In this document: piece by piece, positions 50,601 to 63,525 of the stretch
Position numbering within the stretch: position 1 is the stretch's first letter
Layout of the letters: every line of letters begins with the position of its first letter
Assembly: GCA_013399695.1 (NCBI GenBank)
Contig: VXAU01003502.1
Location: 1-64,000, forward strand
Source of the DNA: Formicarius rufipectus
Taxonomy: Eukaryota; Chordata; Aves; Passeriformes; Formicariidae
Direction: 5' to 3'
DNA length: 64,000 bases
Notes under the pieces: generated by a model
Databases searched by the model: none
Told to the model about the DNA's origin: nothing
The model's input: only the letters and a program-made list of their open reading frames with translations
Program-made: the position numbers and the translations under genes

Positions 50601-53600
50601 TGCCTTTAACCCAAAGGTGAGATTTACCTCTCTAGACTCCATTTATTTACCTCATTCCCTTCTGCCCTCTCTGTTTTCCACTACTGCTTCCTTCTGTGTA
50701 TTTCATGATCCACATACTCAAAGAGGGGCAGTGGATCTTCCTAACTATCCTTCGTAACTAACATATCTCCCTAAGCAGCTCTCTCAGTCAGACATGCCAT
50801 GTCTCCCACTTCATGCACGCATCCTACCCACATTTCATGCTCACTCAGTGACCATCTGTGGTGCTCACATTTCAGCCCTAGCACAACTGTTTCTGGACGT
50901 GGACCAAGTGCTTCCTTCCCATGACAGAGCTTAGCAATCCAGTTTGGTACCTTTGTCTGTGGAGCAGAAAAAAGGCTCAGGTTCATCCCAGCCTCCAGGT
51001 AGAAAATTCTCTGTATAAATAGATGATATTGAGGCAGTTTCTCTCTCCATGGAACGGGCCTTTCTTTGATACAAGAACTTCTTTCCACAGAAATCAATAA
51101 CTATAATACAACTGTCTTCCATTTCAAAGAACTGCACACATTTAACCATAGACAATCTGTCTAAATTTCCCTTTCTTTTGTTCCCTTGAGTCTAGCTATG
51201 AACTAAGAGAGTATTGTAACCGAGAAGTTACTGATTTATCTTTTTTCCAAGTGTTTACTAGCCTGAATGCATTTGACAGAAGACAGCTAAGGAATGTTTT
51301 CAACAATGTTTCCAAAATACATTTTAAAACCTGCCAGTTCAGCAATTACCAAATAAAAAGGATGATAGAAAGATTTTTTTATTTACTTTAGAACTGATGC
51401 TAGGGGTACCAAGTATTAACACAATTGATTCTGATTACCAGGGCATTCAGCTGAAATCACACATATGCAAATCAAGTCTTCTTCTATTGCACCCTTTGAA
51501 AAGCAATTGTACTTTTCAAAAAGTGTTTCAAAGTCTAGAGGCTGGGTGTCAGAGACTGAAAGTGAACAGGTGACCTCGAAGATGATATTGGGCATTAGCC
51601 AGCACTGAAAAAAACCAGCAGTATTGCAAAACAAGGACAAACGACCACAAATTTATTTGAGACTCACATTTTTTCCCTTTGTAACTTACCATGGAGATGG
51701 GGCTGGGCAGCAGACCACCACTGTTCATTCCAAACACCATACACTGCATTGCAGCAATAGAAATATGAACCAGTCTTACGGGTCAGTATGAGGACCCAGC
51801 TGAGCTGAACTGAAACCTGCAGTCTTCTGTGGACTAACTCAGTTTTGCAATGATTTTGCAATCTGAACTAAATCTCTTGAACTTGACCCACCATTCATCA
51901 TGTTGGTCTGGCCAGAAACCACATCTGAAAGGAACTCAAGCAAGACATACAGCAGCGGGTACAATATTGCTGTACATTTAAATCATCAAGGAGGTAGACA
52001 GAATGAAGTGGGCAAAAAAAGTTATGCTACCCACTGCATCTGCCTGGAGTATTCTCTTGACTGGTTGCCCCAGTGAGGATAGGATTTCAGTAAATACCAA
52101 AAGACATCTGAAAACCTTAAGTGTTTTTTTTTAACTGCCTTTTCACCTAGAATTTCTTATCACATCATACTTGCCCGAAGTCTGTTTTTAATTCCTCACC
52201 AATGCATGCCACCATTTAACTAGTTCCAATGAAATACACGCAAATTCAAACTGCAGTGGTGGTAACATACAGAAAAATCTAGACAATAAACGCTGCACAG
52301 GTCCAAACACAACTTCTCTCATTATTTTTTTACACAAACACACTGGCACACATGTGCATGACTAAAGACTCCAACAGACATGTGAATCTTAAAGCTCCTG
52401 GTTGTCCAGCCTGCCAGGTCATTGCTGTAGAATAGGAACTGTTATTTTAGGTGAACAGGTAGCATGGTATTTGCAAAAATAAAAATTATTTTTAGAAGAA
52501 GCAGAGATTATGAACACAATTTTTTGGACAGCATCCAATCTGCCCAGTAGTTGGTCTGCAATAATTTTTGTGCAGCATACAGCAGGAAGTCCTGATCTGA
52601 GCTTTGAAAAGACATAGGATTGAGTGTGTTGAAGTACTAAACACAGCAAAAATAAGCACTAAGTTCTTTCTGCATCTAGACTACATTATGTGGCATGATT
52701 ACCTGATCATTCTTTCTCTGTGTCCAACAGATTTCCTACTGGACTGTTATTGAGAATATGGGGTAAAGATATTCTCTTTTTTTCTTGCATATTGAATTAA
52801 AACTGGCTTAAAAGCAGCAATCCTAAGCCAGTATGCAAGTTCTTCTTTTCCCTGATGTGCCTGTGCTGACAGTAATGCCAAGTGAGAACAATCATAACCC
52901 TGGTAAAACATCAGTGAGCTGTTTGCACCATGCTGACAACTTTAATAATAGCCAAACAGTTTATAGATTGTCACAGTAAGAAAAGGGCAGACAATTTTTC
53001 GGATTTTGCTTCATCCCAGTGCTGCTGGCTAGATGCAACATGACAGCAGTGCAAATACAGACATACAGGGCTAGGTAGCTGCAGGTAGATATAAAGCAGA
53101 TACTCTGCAGAAGACAGTATGCAAATCTGTGTGGGGAGAGAAAGGATTTTTCTGTAACAAACCCAAAACTGTACATGCTTCTGTCAGTAAATCAATTTCC
53201 TCTTGGAATTCTTCCTCTGTCTTCTGCTGTGTTTTATGTTTGCTAATCAAACAAATTATTAGAAACAAATGAACTCTCAGGAAACAAATTAGCAGGACAA
53301 CACCCTACATCCAATTCTTATTTTATTATTTGCTGTGTCTTTCCATGCAACGAACCCTCTCCTCATCACCACCAGCTCCTGTGTCTGATGAGCATTACCA
53401 ATTCAGCATGGAATTTATTAACTTGCAAAGAAGCTGCTGTTAGAGCCAGCCATGCCAGATTATCATTTTAATAACTGGAATAAGTGTGGTTTGTCAAGCC
53501 AGTGCAGCCCTGCTACTGTGAAAGGTTTCACTGCACTGCTTATTCCCGCTCAACCCTCACCCAAGCAGTGGCAATAAACACTGGGGAAAGGGAACAGTTT

Positions 53601-54137
53601 GTGTCCCATTCTGCTGTCACCAGCCACATAAATTAAAGCAATATCCCCAAGCTACCACATGGTATTTATTCAAGGGCCAGAGAGGAATTCTGTTGTGAGA
53701 GGACATTGGAATGTAAATGGAGGTGAAAGTCTCTATTTCTCTCTCTCTTTTGCAGAACAAGTCACAGACATTGTTGAGTGCTTCAAAACTAACAATAAAA
53801 GACCGTCGTCTTATTCAGGTTGCAGTATTCAGTGCTTTTGTTCTCCAAATCTATTTACCATGTGGAAAGGCTTTCTGAGGAGTTAATATACACTGTACAA
53901 GAATTGTTTCCTTATAAAAGAGTTTCTGCAGTCTAAAAATAGTGGCAGCTCTGTTATAAGTATTCAAGATTTTGTCTGATGTTGGGATCAAAGTTTGCAA
54001 CTACTGAACAAAAAATTAGTTACAAATACAAAAGATGCTAGCTTATAGGCAAGACTGTTACATGGTAGATGAATGTGAACAAGGTCCACAGCAGGTAAAT
54101 AGGTCATACATGTTTCTTTCCTAAATATAGTTTGACA
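50601..54137. other. Unique DNA, no gene supported
   Basis: No domain-bearing frame (maximum 108 codons, minus strand, 50771-51097), no RNA gene and no further mobile element were recognised. Confidence 0.5.
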
Positions 54138-54225
54138 GAGCGTAGTATATTGCAGTTTAGTGTAGTGCAGCATAGAATAGTGTAGTGTCCTGTGGTACGG
54201 CATGGTATGGCAGAGCATAGTTTAA
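54138..54225. repeat. Degenerate pentanucleotide-like repeat (TAGTG/CATAG)
   Basis: Words such as TAGTA, TAGTG, CATAG and GGTAT recur with a rough 5-base periodicity over about 90 bases. It is an old, decayed microsatellite. It lies directly before the CR1 copy that starts at about 54249. Confidence 0.65.
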
Positions 54226-54248
54226 TGTAACCATATATGTATGATTCT

Positions 54249-55421
54249 CCTGGAAGCTCTGCTAAAGCACATGGACAACAGAGGTGATTCGAGACGGCTC
54301 ACACAGCTTCACCAAGGGCAAGTGCTGCCTGAACAACCCAGTGCCATTCTACAATGGAGTGACTACATCACTGGACAAGGGGAGGACTATGGATGTCATT
54401 TACCTGGACTTTTGTAAAGCCTTTGACACAGTCCTCCACAACATCCTCTCTAAATTGGAGAGAGTTGAGTTTGATGGATTGACTGTTGGCTGGATGGCCA
54501 CATCCAAAGGGTACTAGTCAATAGCTTATAGTCTTGATGGACATCAGTGATAGGTGGTGTACCTCAGAGGATCTGTATTAGGGCAAGTGCTATTTAATAT
54601 TTTGATCAATGACACAGATAAAGGGATCAAGTTAAGATTATACCAAGCTGAGTGGTGAGGTTGACACACCAGAAAGATGGGATGACATCCAGATGGACCT
54701 GGACAGATTCAAGATGGCCCATGGGAGTCACATAAGGCTTTACAAGGCCAGGTACAAGGTGTTGCACCTGTGTTGGGGCAATTCCTGATATCAGCAGACT
54801 GGGGAATGAACAGATTGAGAGCAGACCTGCCAAGAAGGACTTGGGAGTGCTGCTGGCTGAGATGCTGGACACAAGCTAGCAATGAGTGCTCACAGCCCAG
54901 AAAGCAAACTGTGTCATGTGCTGCATCAAAAGACAGAGGTCCAGGGACACAATTCTGGCCCTCTACTCTGCTCTCATGAGACCCCACCTTGAGTACTGCA
55001 TCCAGCTCTGGGGTTCCTGGTCCCCATTTAGGGAGGGTCCAAAGGAGTGTTGTCAAGGTGATTAGTGGGATGGAGCACTTCTATGAGCAAAGGTTAAGAA
55101 AATTGGGATTTTTCAGCCTTGATATGAAAAGGTTTTGGGGTGACCCAACTGCAACCTTCCACTGCCTAAAGGGGGCATACAGGAAAGAGGGGGACAGACC
55201 TTTTTACAAGGGTGTATAGTGATAGGACAAGGGGAAATGGCTCCAAATTGAAAGAAAGTATGTTCAAATTAGATAGCAGGAAGAGTGGTGAGGCACTGGA
55301 ATGGGTTGCACAGAGAAATTGTAAATTCCCAATACCTGAGAGTGTTCAATGCTAGGACAGATGAAACTCTGATCAATCTGTTCTAGTGGAAGGTATGTTC
55401 TATGATCCTATGGTTCTATGG
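54249..55421 (+). mobile_element. CR1 LINE fragment with RT region and intact 3' end, plus strand
   Basis: This is the longest uninterrupted CR1 piece here. It runs from inside the reverse-transcriptase domain of ORF2 ('gcttcaccaagggcaag', 'ctggacttttgtaaagcctt') through the 3' ORF2 region ('accccaccttgagtactgca', 'ccagctctggggttcctgg') to a 3' terminus of ATTCTATG-like octamers at about 55399-55420 ('ctatgatcctatggttctatg'). The RT coding frame is broken by frameshifts and stops. The segment that should encode the F-A-D-D box near 54630 is missing. It is a dead, 5'-truncated copy. Confidence 0.93.
54284..54517 (+). pseudogene. CR1 ORF2 reverse-transcriptase relic
   Basis: A 77-codon open stretch matches the fingers/palm part of the CR1 reverse transcriptase. 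It has FTKGKCCL at about residues 9-16 and VIYLDFCKAFDTV at about 38-50. The latter is RT motif A, with the catalytic aspartate retained at residue 42. The frame ends in a stop where functional elements continue, and the downstream metal-binding F-A-D-D box has been deleted. It was copied by an active element in the past and cannot encode a working enzyme now. Confidence 0.85.
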
Positions 55422-56614
55422 TATATGTTATAATATTGTAACAAAAATCCATGGCCATATGTGTCTTGTGCATTAGATAAACTGTCATAACTCCAGAAAT
55501 CTTGAACTGTTAAAATTTGTCCTGCTGTTCTTTATATCTTGATAGAAAGACAATTCCTTGACTCTAAACCACCATTATTTATGAATTATGTTGCCTCTGT
55601 ACAAGATAATGAAGACTATCTAATTTTCATCAAATCCAGAGAATTTTTGTCCCCCAGGCTTTTAAATTGAATGAAATATAGAGTCCTTACAGATGCAAAA
55701 ACCACCAGCAAAAATTTTGCTGTACAAGGGGTTGGGGATAAGAGAAGCAACACAAGGGTTTTTCCTAGTCAAAGAAGTTCCCAGAAGAAGTAAGGACACA
55801 TACTTAATGCTAACTACCATCAATATCAGTTGTGAATTCTCTCAGACATCTCTCATTCATTCACAAGTTGCCATTGACATCCACAGCTGAGTTGTTCATT
55901 GTTTGTTTTTTTGTTTTTTTTCTGGAGCATGTGTTCTTCATGCTGGTGATCTCCCATGTCACAGTTGAGTTAGCTCAGCTTTCTGCTTCCAAAGCCCGAC
56001 AGCCAATATGCATCTTGATTTGAGGTCTGGGATTTCCCAGTGCTGCTTAGCCTTGCCCTGTGTCCTTCATGGAGAGATAGAGAGTTTGTTTATTTCCTGC
56101 AGGCTGATTAGGCTCTGTGCTGTTCCAATGTCAAGCAGCTTACACTCCTCAACAAATTGCAATGTATGACCAAACTCTCCTGGACATAAATCCCCCCCAT
56201 CAGCCCTGGTGGCATTTCACACATCCACAGCAGTTTATTTACACGCTCGTTAAAAGTCAAATCAAGTCTTTAGCTTAAGCAGTAGGTTTTGAATCATATT
56301 CTTGATAGTAATAGGAGTTTTTGTCATGCCTTCAGTGGACATAGGCTTAGACTGACAGATTGGTCTAATTAGGATCAGATGATGGTCCTTTATGTGTTTG
56401 GAAATCTTCCTTGCCCAGTAGCTTTCAATAGACCTTTCGTGACAAAGAAAAGCATGTTATATAAAATTTTCTATGCTCCAATTCTGGACATGCTCAAAAG
56501 CTGGCACAAGAACAGTGGTAGCTCAGTAGCTGTATGAATCAGCAACTTAGATGGAGACCAGGCTCAATTATTTAAATCTTTTCAGGAGTATATGAAAATT
56601 GTTACCATGAAAGA
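55422..56614. other. Unique AT-rich DNA
   Basis: Spacer between two plus-strand CR1 copies. No recognisable gene or repeat was seen, only a T-rich run near 55900-55920. Confidence 0.5.
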
Positions 56615-57150
56615 AGGTCAAGGGAGGTGATTCTTGGCCTCTACTGTGCCCTTGTGGAACCCTACCTGGAGTGTTGTTGCATCCAGGTCTGAGGACCCCA
56701 ACCAAAAAAGGGCACTCATCTGTTAGCAAGGGTCCAGAAGGGGCCACAAAAATCATCAGAGGTCTGGAGCAACTTTCCTGTGAAGACTGACTGAGAAAGT
56801 TGTTTACTGTGGAGAAGACTCCAGCGAGACCTTCCAGCAGCTAAAAGTGGCTTATAAGGAAGACAAAGACAGACATTTAGCAGATCCTGTTGAGACAGGA
56901 CAAGGGGTAACGGTTTTTAAATTTTTTTAACCACTTAAAAAAAATGGTTTGGGGTTCTTTTAATGGTTTTAAAAGAGGGTTGATTCAGATTATATATAAG
57001 ACAGATGTTTTTATTCATAAGTGTTATAAAATATTGAAATAAGTTGCCCAGTTTCCATCCCTGGAAATATTCAATGTCAGGCTGAACGGGGTTCTGAGCA
57101 ACCTGCTCTAGTGAAAGGTGTCCCTGCCCATGGCAGATAGGTTGGACTAG
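56615..57150 (+). mobile_element. CR1 LINE fragment, plus strand, diverged
   Basis: Degraded 3' ORF2/3'-UTR CR1 sequence begins at about 'ggtgattcttggcctctact'. It continues through 'ccctacctggagtgttg', 'gagacaggacaaggggtaac' and 'tccctggaaatattcaatgt' to 'gataggttggactagagg'. The terminal octamers are absent, so the 3' end is lost. About 50 bases of AT-rich sequence, partly duplicating AATGGTTTTAAA, are inserted near 56917-56975. It is more diverged than the copy at 54249-55421. Confidence 0.82.
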
Positions 57151-59670
57151 AGGGGATATTACAATTCACTTAATAAAACATCTCTAGTGTCTCACTGAAG
57201 TAGAAAAAGGCAGACGGCTATTCCAAGTGTGTATGCTCTTCTGCAGTTATAGAAAGTACAATCTGGTTTTGGCTTCTTTAGCTTTCAGCTAAATATAAGA
57301 AAACAAACACCCACTTCCTTATGTATATTTCTGCTTTGTTCTCAAATATACAGACAAACACTACAATTTCATGTCTTCTTTTTTCCTGAAGGGACTCCTA
57401 ATTTGCTGTCTTTTTTTCATTTTCTTCTTGTCACATAGTTAACATGTTTGTGTGTAAAATCTGTGTTCTTCCAAACTACTATTTACCACTTACCATTCCA
57501 GGAACCCAAGTTAGTAGGTCAGACAAGTATAATGTCTTTTCACATTCTTCCTCCTCTTGACTTTTTCCACAAGGAATGGATACTTCCCAAGGTACATTGC
57601 TATTCTGCAGGTGCTCTTGGGTGCTTCTGTGCTTTATATTTAATAATCAGGAAAATTAGGAGAAACTATACATTTTCATAACATACCAAGTTTCAGTGTT
57701 TATACCAAAACCTTCTCCCTAAGGCAGATGAGCTGAGAAATAAACCTGTAGAGATATTCTTTTGAAACTTTATTGGTTTTCTATTGTGTCAATCTCCTTA
57801 AAGTTTGCTTGAACAAATCTTGTCCATCTCTTACATTTTAATCCATCACATATAAAGTGCCCGTTTCAAGTATCATTTTATATTTTCTTTAATAAAGCAT
57901 ACAGTTTTGAGCAAATTGTAACAAGTCTTCAAACTGCAGTAAGATCGCCTGGGTAGTAATGGAGAACTGAAAAGCATCAAGGTCACTGGCCTATTTTCTG
58001 ATGGCCCATCTTGGCAATCTTGGCTGCTTTCAAGTCTTACACAGTCTGCTGATGAAAAAAATGGAAGGCAGGTGTGTACATGTATATTTTTGTGTTTGTG
58101 TGCTTGTCTATGTATTTTTATTCATTAGCATAGATCAAAGAACAACTGTGCTGGAGCATCCTGAGCAAACTTTGAAACTATGGAGCCCTTGCAAAGAGGT
58201 TACTAGAGAAATGAAGCTGTATGTTTGCAAGAGTATGTACTGAAACTGCAAGTTTGTCAACAACTGTGCAGAAATAAAACTAGCTACTATTTCCCTAGCA
58301 CAAGCACATGTATGGTGGAGATTATAGGAGGAGCTTAAGGACAGAGGAAGATATAACACAAAGCAAATGACAACTTGCTTTCCTATCTCCAATAGATGGT
58401 AGAGCCATTTAATTGGTTCCTAGTCTCTGACTGGCACTTACATACTGTGAAGTGTTCTGAAAAGAGGAGAAATAGCATCCTCCTAGAAAGTAACAGAATA
58501 ATCACAGCTGGGTGAAGCTTCTGGAATGCAACAGTACAAAAAGTGATTTAGAAATGTGCAGTGAGTCCAAACAGAACAGGAAACTCCATAACATAGCTGG
58601 AGGGTTGCTGGCAGCAGGGAGCTTAGCTGAAGTCAAATTAAAAAAGTGATGCAAAGGATGCTTTCCTAGGGATCTTCAGAGAACTGTGGAGTTTGCTCAT
58701 GTCCACAAAGGATTATGAGAAAGAAAAAAGCTCTTTCCTGAAAGGACAAAATGTGCAGGCAAATGTAACAGATTTCTTTTAAGCATTTAATTTCATCTGC
58801 CTCACTCCAAGTATCCTCTGTATAAAGAGTTATGTCATGGTAGCTTGTTATTTTGTGTTCTAATAACATAAAAGCAATAGAGATTAGTAATATTTGGTGC
58901 TTCTTGGCATGAATATCTTAGAAGTTAGAAGTCGTTCCATTTCAAAGGCTTTAGGCAGCCCAACATCAAACACACCACATCTTCTCCTTTCCATGAGCCA
59001 TTTAGAGAAGAAATTGGCTGGATGGGGTATTCAAAAAATACTTTATTCTAAATGGATAATAAGAGAATTCACAGAGCATGAGATTAAGGGACTTGCAAAC
59101 GAAAAAACTTATTCTGGGAAAAAGTCTCTAAAGAGTTTATCCACTAATGCAAAGATATATAAATGACCATTTCAGATAATACAAGCAGAGTTTGGTTAAA
59201 AATACTGCCATGCCACCTGCAGTCTATCTGCTGTAGATATTTATCTTAACATATGAGAAATAACATCCTTTAAAAGGCACCTCAGTTGACTGACTTGGGT
59301 TTCGACAGCTCCATTTTGCCAGATGAATCCCACTCTACCTACCTTACTTATAGGCACAAAAATTTATGCTCCAGGCCAATAGAAAGTTGTTCACCAGAAA
59401 AGTTGTTTGGTTTTTTTTCTGTAGTGCCAAGTAGCTAGATTGGTTTATTCTCTGAACGATGAACTGAAGAAATAGAAGATCATGGGGGTTTCTTCCCTGT
59501 TTCTGAGAAGTTTAGACCACTTCTATTTTCAAATGTGTGCTATAGTTAGAGATAATAGAGTTTTTTCAATCAAAACTGTTTTTCCTCTGTTGGCTTAAAT
59601 AAAAACATTTTTTCCTTTAGGTTGTTCGTGAAAATAAAGTTTTCATGAAGAAAGAGTCTAGATCAAAACA
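57151..59670. other. Unique AT-rich DNA, no gene supported
   Basis: No supported gene or mobile element; frames are at most 90 codons. Confidence 0.5.
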
Positions 59671-59720
59671 CACACAAAAAAACCCCCAACAAACAAAACA
59701 AACAAACAAAAAACAAAGAA
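59671..59720. repeat. A/C-rich AAAC-type simple repeat
   Basis: CACACA, then a C-run, then repeated AAAC units form about 50 bases of low complexity. It sits exactly against the left edge of duplicated block A, a likely place for an assembly break. Confidence 0.85.
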
Positions 59721-59896
59721 GCAATATCCCAATTTATTGTAATTCAAAATATAAAGAACAAATATTTGCTCCATGTAGGAATTATACCATCTAACTGGAT
59801 ACCATTTGGGTACCATGACAGAGTAGGGTTTTTTTGGTGCCAGATTTCCAAATGTGGGGATTGTTTTAAATCTTAATTTAAAAAAATAATTTAAAA
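59721..59896. repeat. Duplicated block A, first copy (176 bp)
   Basis: This block recurs with no difference seen at 60447-60622, at an offset of 726 bases. It begins GCAATATCCC and ends in an AT-rich TTTAAAAAAATAATTTAAAA stretch. It is followed 6 bases later by a 40-base gap. Confidence 0.95.
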
Positions 59897-59902
59897 AAAT
59901 AA

Positions 59903-59942
59903 NNNNNNNNNNNNNNNNNNNNNNNNNNNNNNNNNNNNNNNN
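59903..59942. other. Assembly gap (40 Ns)
   Basis: Forty unknown bases directly after duplicated block A, within AT-rich low-complexity sequence. Confidence 0.99.
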
Positions 59943-60111
59943 AAAGTTTATTGCCTAGCTCTATATATAACACAGAGAACATTGACTGTGATAAAATTTA
60001 ATGTACATCAATTAAATTTTGATTGAGGAGTACTTCCAATTAATTTTTTATAAACAATTCAGAAATAAAAAAGTGTTTCTCAAAAATATTTAGAAAATTA
60101 ATTTATTTAGA

Positions 60112-60445
60112 AGTTCAAATAAAATTGGCAGCTGCTCATTAACAATTCATGAACATCAAAAGGACTAAATTAATTCTATGAAGAACTTGATATTTGTTGT
60201 TATTATCCTCTTATTTCCAAAAGAATGTGATTGTTGTAGAACAATTATGGTCAAGCAGTTCATTCCAACACCCTCAGCTGCAAACATCAAAAATTAGTTT
60301 TGGCCCCAACCCAAAATCCCAACCCAATATCATAACAAATGCTACCAATTCCTCTGACTACCCAGACTCTCAACATTTCACAGAATTCAGATGATCCGTG
60401 ATGAGTGTTATTACAAAACACAAAAAAAACCTTGGGTGTTAAACC
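60112..60445. repeat. Duplicated block B, first copy (334 bp)
   Basis: It recurs at 60624-60957 at an offset of 512 bases. A 66-codon frame is reproduced residue for residue in both copies (60194-60394 and 60706-60906), confirming the identity. The frame itself is not a recognisable gene. The copy ends at the single N at 60446. Confidence 0.95.
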
Positions 60446-60446
60446 N

Positions 60447-60622
60447 GCAATATCCCAATTTATTGTAATTCAAAATATAAAGAACAAATATTTGCTCCAT
60501 GTAGGAATTATACCATCTAACTGGATACCATTTGGGTACCATGACAGAGTAGGGTTTTTTTGGTGCCAGATTTCCAAATGTGGGGATTGTTTTAAATCTT
60601 AATTTAAAAAAATAATTTAAAA
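60447..60622. repeat. Duplicated block A, second copy
   Basis: A second copy of 59721-59896, bounded on both sides by single Ns (60446 and 60623). Such bounds are the signature of a small contig placed between others rather than of natural sequence. Confidence 0.95.
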
Positions 60623-60623
60623 N

Positions 60624-60957
60624 AGTTCAAATAAAATTGGCAGCTGCTCATTAACAATTCATGAACATCAAAAGGACTAAATTAATTCTATGAAGAACTT
60701 GATATTTGTTGTTATTATCCTCTTATTTCCAAAAGAATGTGATTGTTGTAGAACAATTATGGTCAAGCAGTTCATTCCAACACCCTCAGCTGCAAACATC
60801 AAAAATTAGTTTTGGCCCCAACCCAAAATCCCAACCCAATATCATAACAAATGCTACCAATTCCTCTGACTACCCAGACTCTCAACATTTCACAGAATTC
60901 AGATGATCCGTGATGAGTGTTATTACAAAACACAAAAAAAACCTTGGGTGTTAAACC
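60624..60957. repeat. Duplicated block B, second copy
   Basis: A second copy of 60112-60445. Its left edge is the N at 60623 and its right edge continues straight into unique sequence at 60958. Confidence 0.95.
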
Positions 60958-62911
60958 AAAAGATAATATTTTTGCTGTCCTGTACACATTTTTCCTTTTT
61001 TAAATTAAAGATCAATGAAAATCAGTTCATTTATTACAGGTGTTAAATATTAACATGGGACATATCATGTTAGCAGCCATTATTAAAAGAAGAAACCTTA
61101 ATATCTGTCAGACCCTCTGGCTAAAGAATGTCTAAAGTACCTACCAAAGTCATAGAAAGTCACCAGTCTTCCAGAAAGCATTTATCATTCTCATTAGAGG
61201 AGCCTCCCTGAAGCCAGATGGTCCTTTCCAGAATGCAAAACACATAAGAAACAAGCAAAGTAATTGACAGCACCCAGCAAACAAACAAGCTATATTTCAT
61301 AGATCATATGGATGCAAATTTCTTCTGTCAGCAAGAAAGATGACTCTTCCAGAGACCACATGGGTTATAAACTAAATAGAGCATCCTTGATCATATTTCT
61401 CAGTACTTAGTTGGTGCACAACAACTGTTCACATGCCTCCTGCAGAGACATACATACACACAGAAGAGTCTAGATCTGAGACTGCTTTTAGTCAGCAATT
61501 TCTAAAACAAAAAAATCATGTCCCTTCTGTACCTCAAGGAAACCAGTGATGAGCAGTTCACTGCTGTAAAGAAATTTAGCCACCAAGGTCAGTTCAGCAG
61601 AAGCCTGTTAGATACCGAAGTGATGGGAGATTGCATCAAGTTTTACCCCTGCCTTTCTCTAGTTTTTCATTAACAATGAACTGTCCTTTGCTAGTTAGTT
61701 TATAGTCCATATTTTATTTTTTATCTCACTGTCTCATTGAATTTATTGATAATTACAGAGAAACCCACAGTAGCAAAGAAAAATCAAAGGGCTTCCAGGC
61801 AACAAACAGTACAGGAACACGTACAGAAGACCTTATTCTCTCTTGAAGACACCAGTGGAAGCCACCACCCCATGCTAACCTTTATAATTCTTCATATGGC
61901 ATTCCTTGGTTTTTTTTAAATCTTTCAGTAATTCCCACAATCCCTTCTTTGCTTCATTTTTCTCCTTTCACCATGTAAAATTAAATGACATTTCCTAAAA
62001 TGAACAGTGACATCAGAAATGTATCTTCTAATTTATACGCAGACTAGCAATTTTCCATAAGTGAAAAGCCAATTAATCACACCTCTGCTTCATGTTAGGG
62101 ACAAAATACAGGCTTATGTGCAGTCCTATGGGCTCTTTTAAATATATAGAAAATAATAAATTTAGTCAGAAAAAGAAACAGTGTTTAGCAGCCATTTCTG
62201 ACACGAAATACTTTTATTTTCTTTGTTGAATAGTCAGGTCTTTCTAGTTTTGGAAATGCCAACAATAAAATCCAAAGGTTCAACATGCATTATCTATGAG
62301 GTGGAATTTAACAATGATGCATCAAAGAAAAATTAAAAAAGGGCAAGAAAAAGACCAACTTTTGAGACATAAATAGACAACTAAAGGAAATTGGAAAAGA
62401 AATCAGTGCAGATTCACACAAGAAATTGAAAGTTATTGCTGACATATTGTTGCACTGGAAAGGCCTCTTTACACCCATCTTCTCATTCCATCATTTAGCA
62501 AATGCAATAAATATTGTCTATCCTTCTCAGGATACATGAAATTTCATCCTCTCTTTCACTGCATTTTTTCCCTGCTGATGTTCAAAAACGTTCCCAGAGC
62601 AAAGAAAATAGCTATGGAATTTGAACTGGGAGAGGTTTAAGAAAAGAAAAAATGTACAAGGAGCAAAAAGATAAGTTCAGAGTAACAGGTTAGACACACT
62701 TCATATTATTGCATTAAACAACTCTGTAAAAATTCAGAAAACCAAAAGAAGCAAAAACAACAAAAAATCAAAATTTCAACAAATATATAAGTTTTCATTA
62801 CAAAATTTTTACAAAAGCTTGTTAATTAAAAAAAATTTTAAACAATCATTATTTTCCAAAACTACTAGTGAAAATAGCATTCTAAGAAGGATTGCCATTA
62901 AAAAAGAATAA

Positions 62912-62926
62912 ATATATATATATATA
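62912..62926. repeat. Short TA dinucleotide run
   Basis: About seven TA units. Confidence 0.85.
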
Positions 62927-63525
62927 CAGAGACAGTGAAATTTGTATGTGGAATATCTGAACTAACAGTGGACATAATGTGACACTGGAGGAAGGAGAGT
63001 ATATAAAAAAGAGTTGATCCACAAGCAATAAAAAGAAGATTGATAGCAACAATAACTTCTCTGCTGTTGTGAGTGACTCAGAGCCCCTGGCTGGTTCTTA
63101 CCCATCCATTTGGACCTCCAAGAAGGACCTGATACCACGTATTAACTTTTCAAAAGAATTTGTTTCTCATAAATAAAATACAAAAGAAAAGATACTACAG
63201 AAAAATTAGGCAATTGATCTAGAAAACCCAATAAAAACATAGCTGAAAAGCAGTAGTCTAAACCCAAGAAATCTATAAGCATCCTGAACACTTTGGGAAA
63301 ACTAGTATGTTAGGAGCCCAAATAAAATACGTGCCATAACTCAAAAAGAAAACAAAGCAGTCTAATAATCCCCCTGCATAGCTCAATGGGAAAGTTAAGG
63401 AGGCTGTCACAGGGAAAAGGCCAACAGTTAAAAAATTGAAAGCTTGTTCAAATAATGGAAACAGGTCAAAAGGAAAACAGGGCTTTTGAAAGGTTAAAAG
63501 GACTGCGAAGCATCCACAGAGCAGC

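Noticed and set aside
60194..60906. Two identical 66-codon frames as a duplicated gene
   Set aside because: Identity is explained by the duplicated blocks bounded by Ns; the frame has no recognisable domain.
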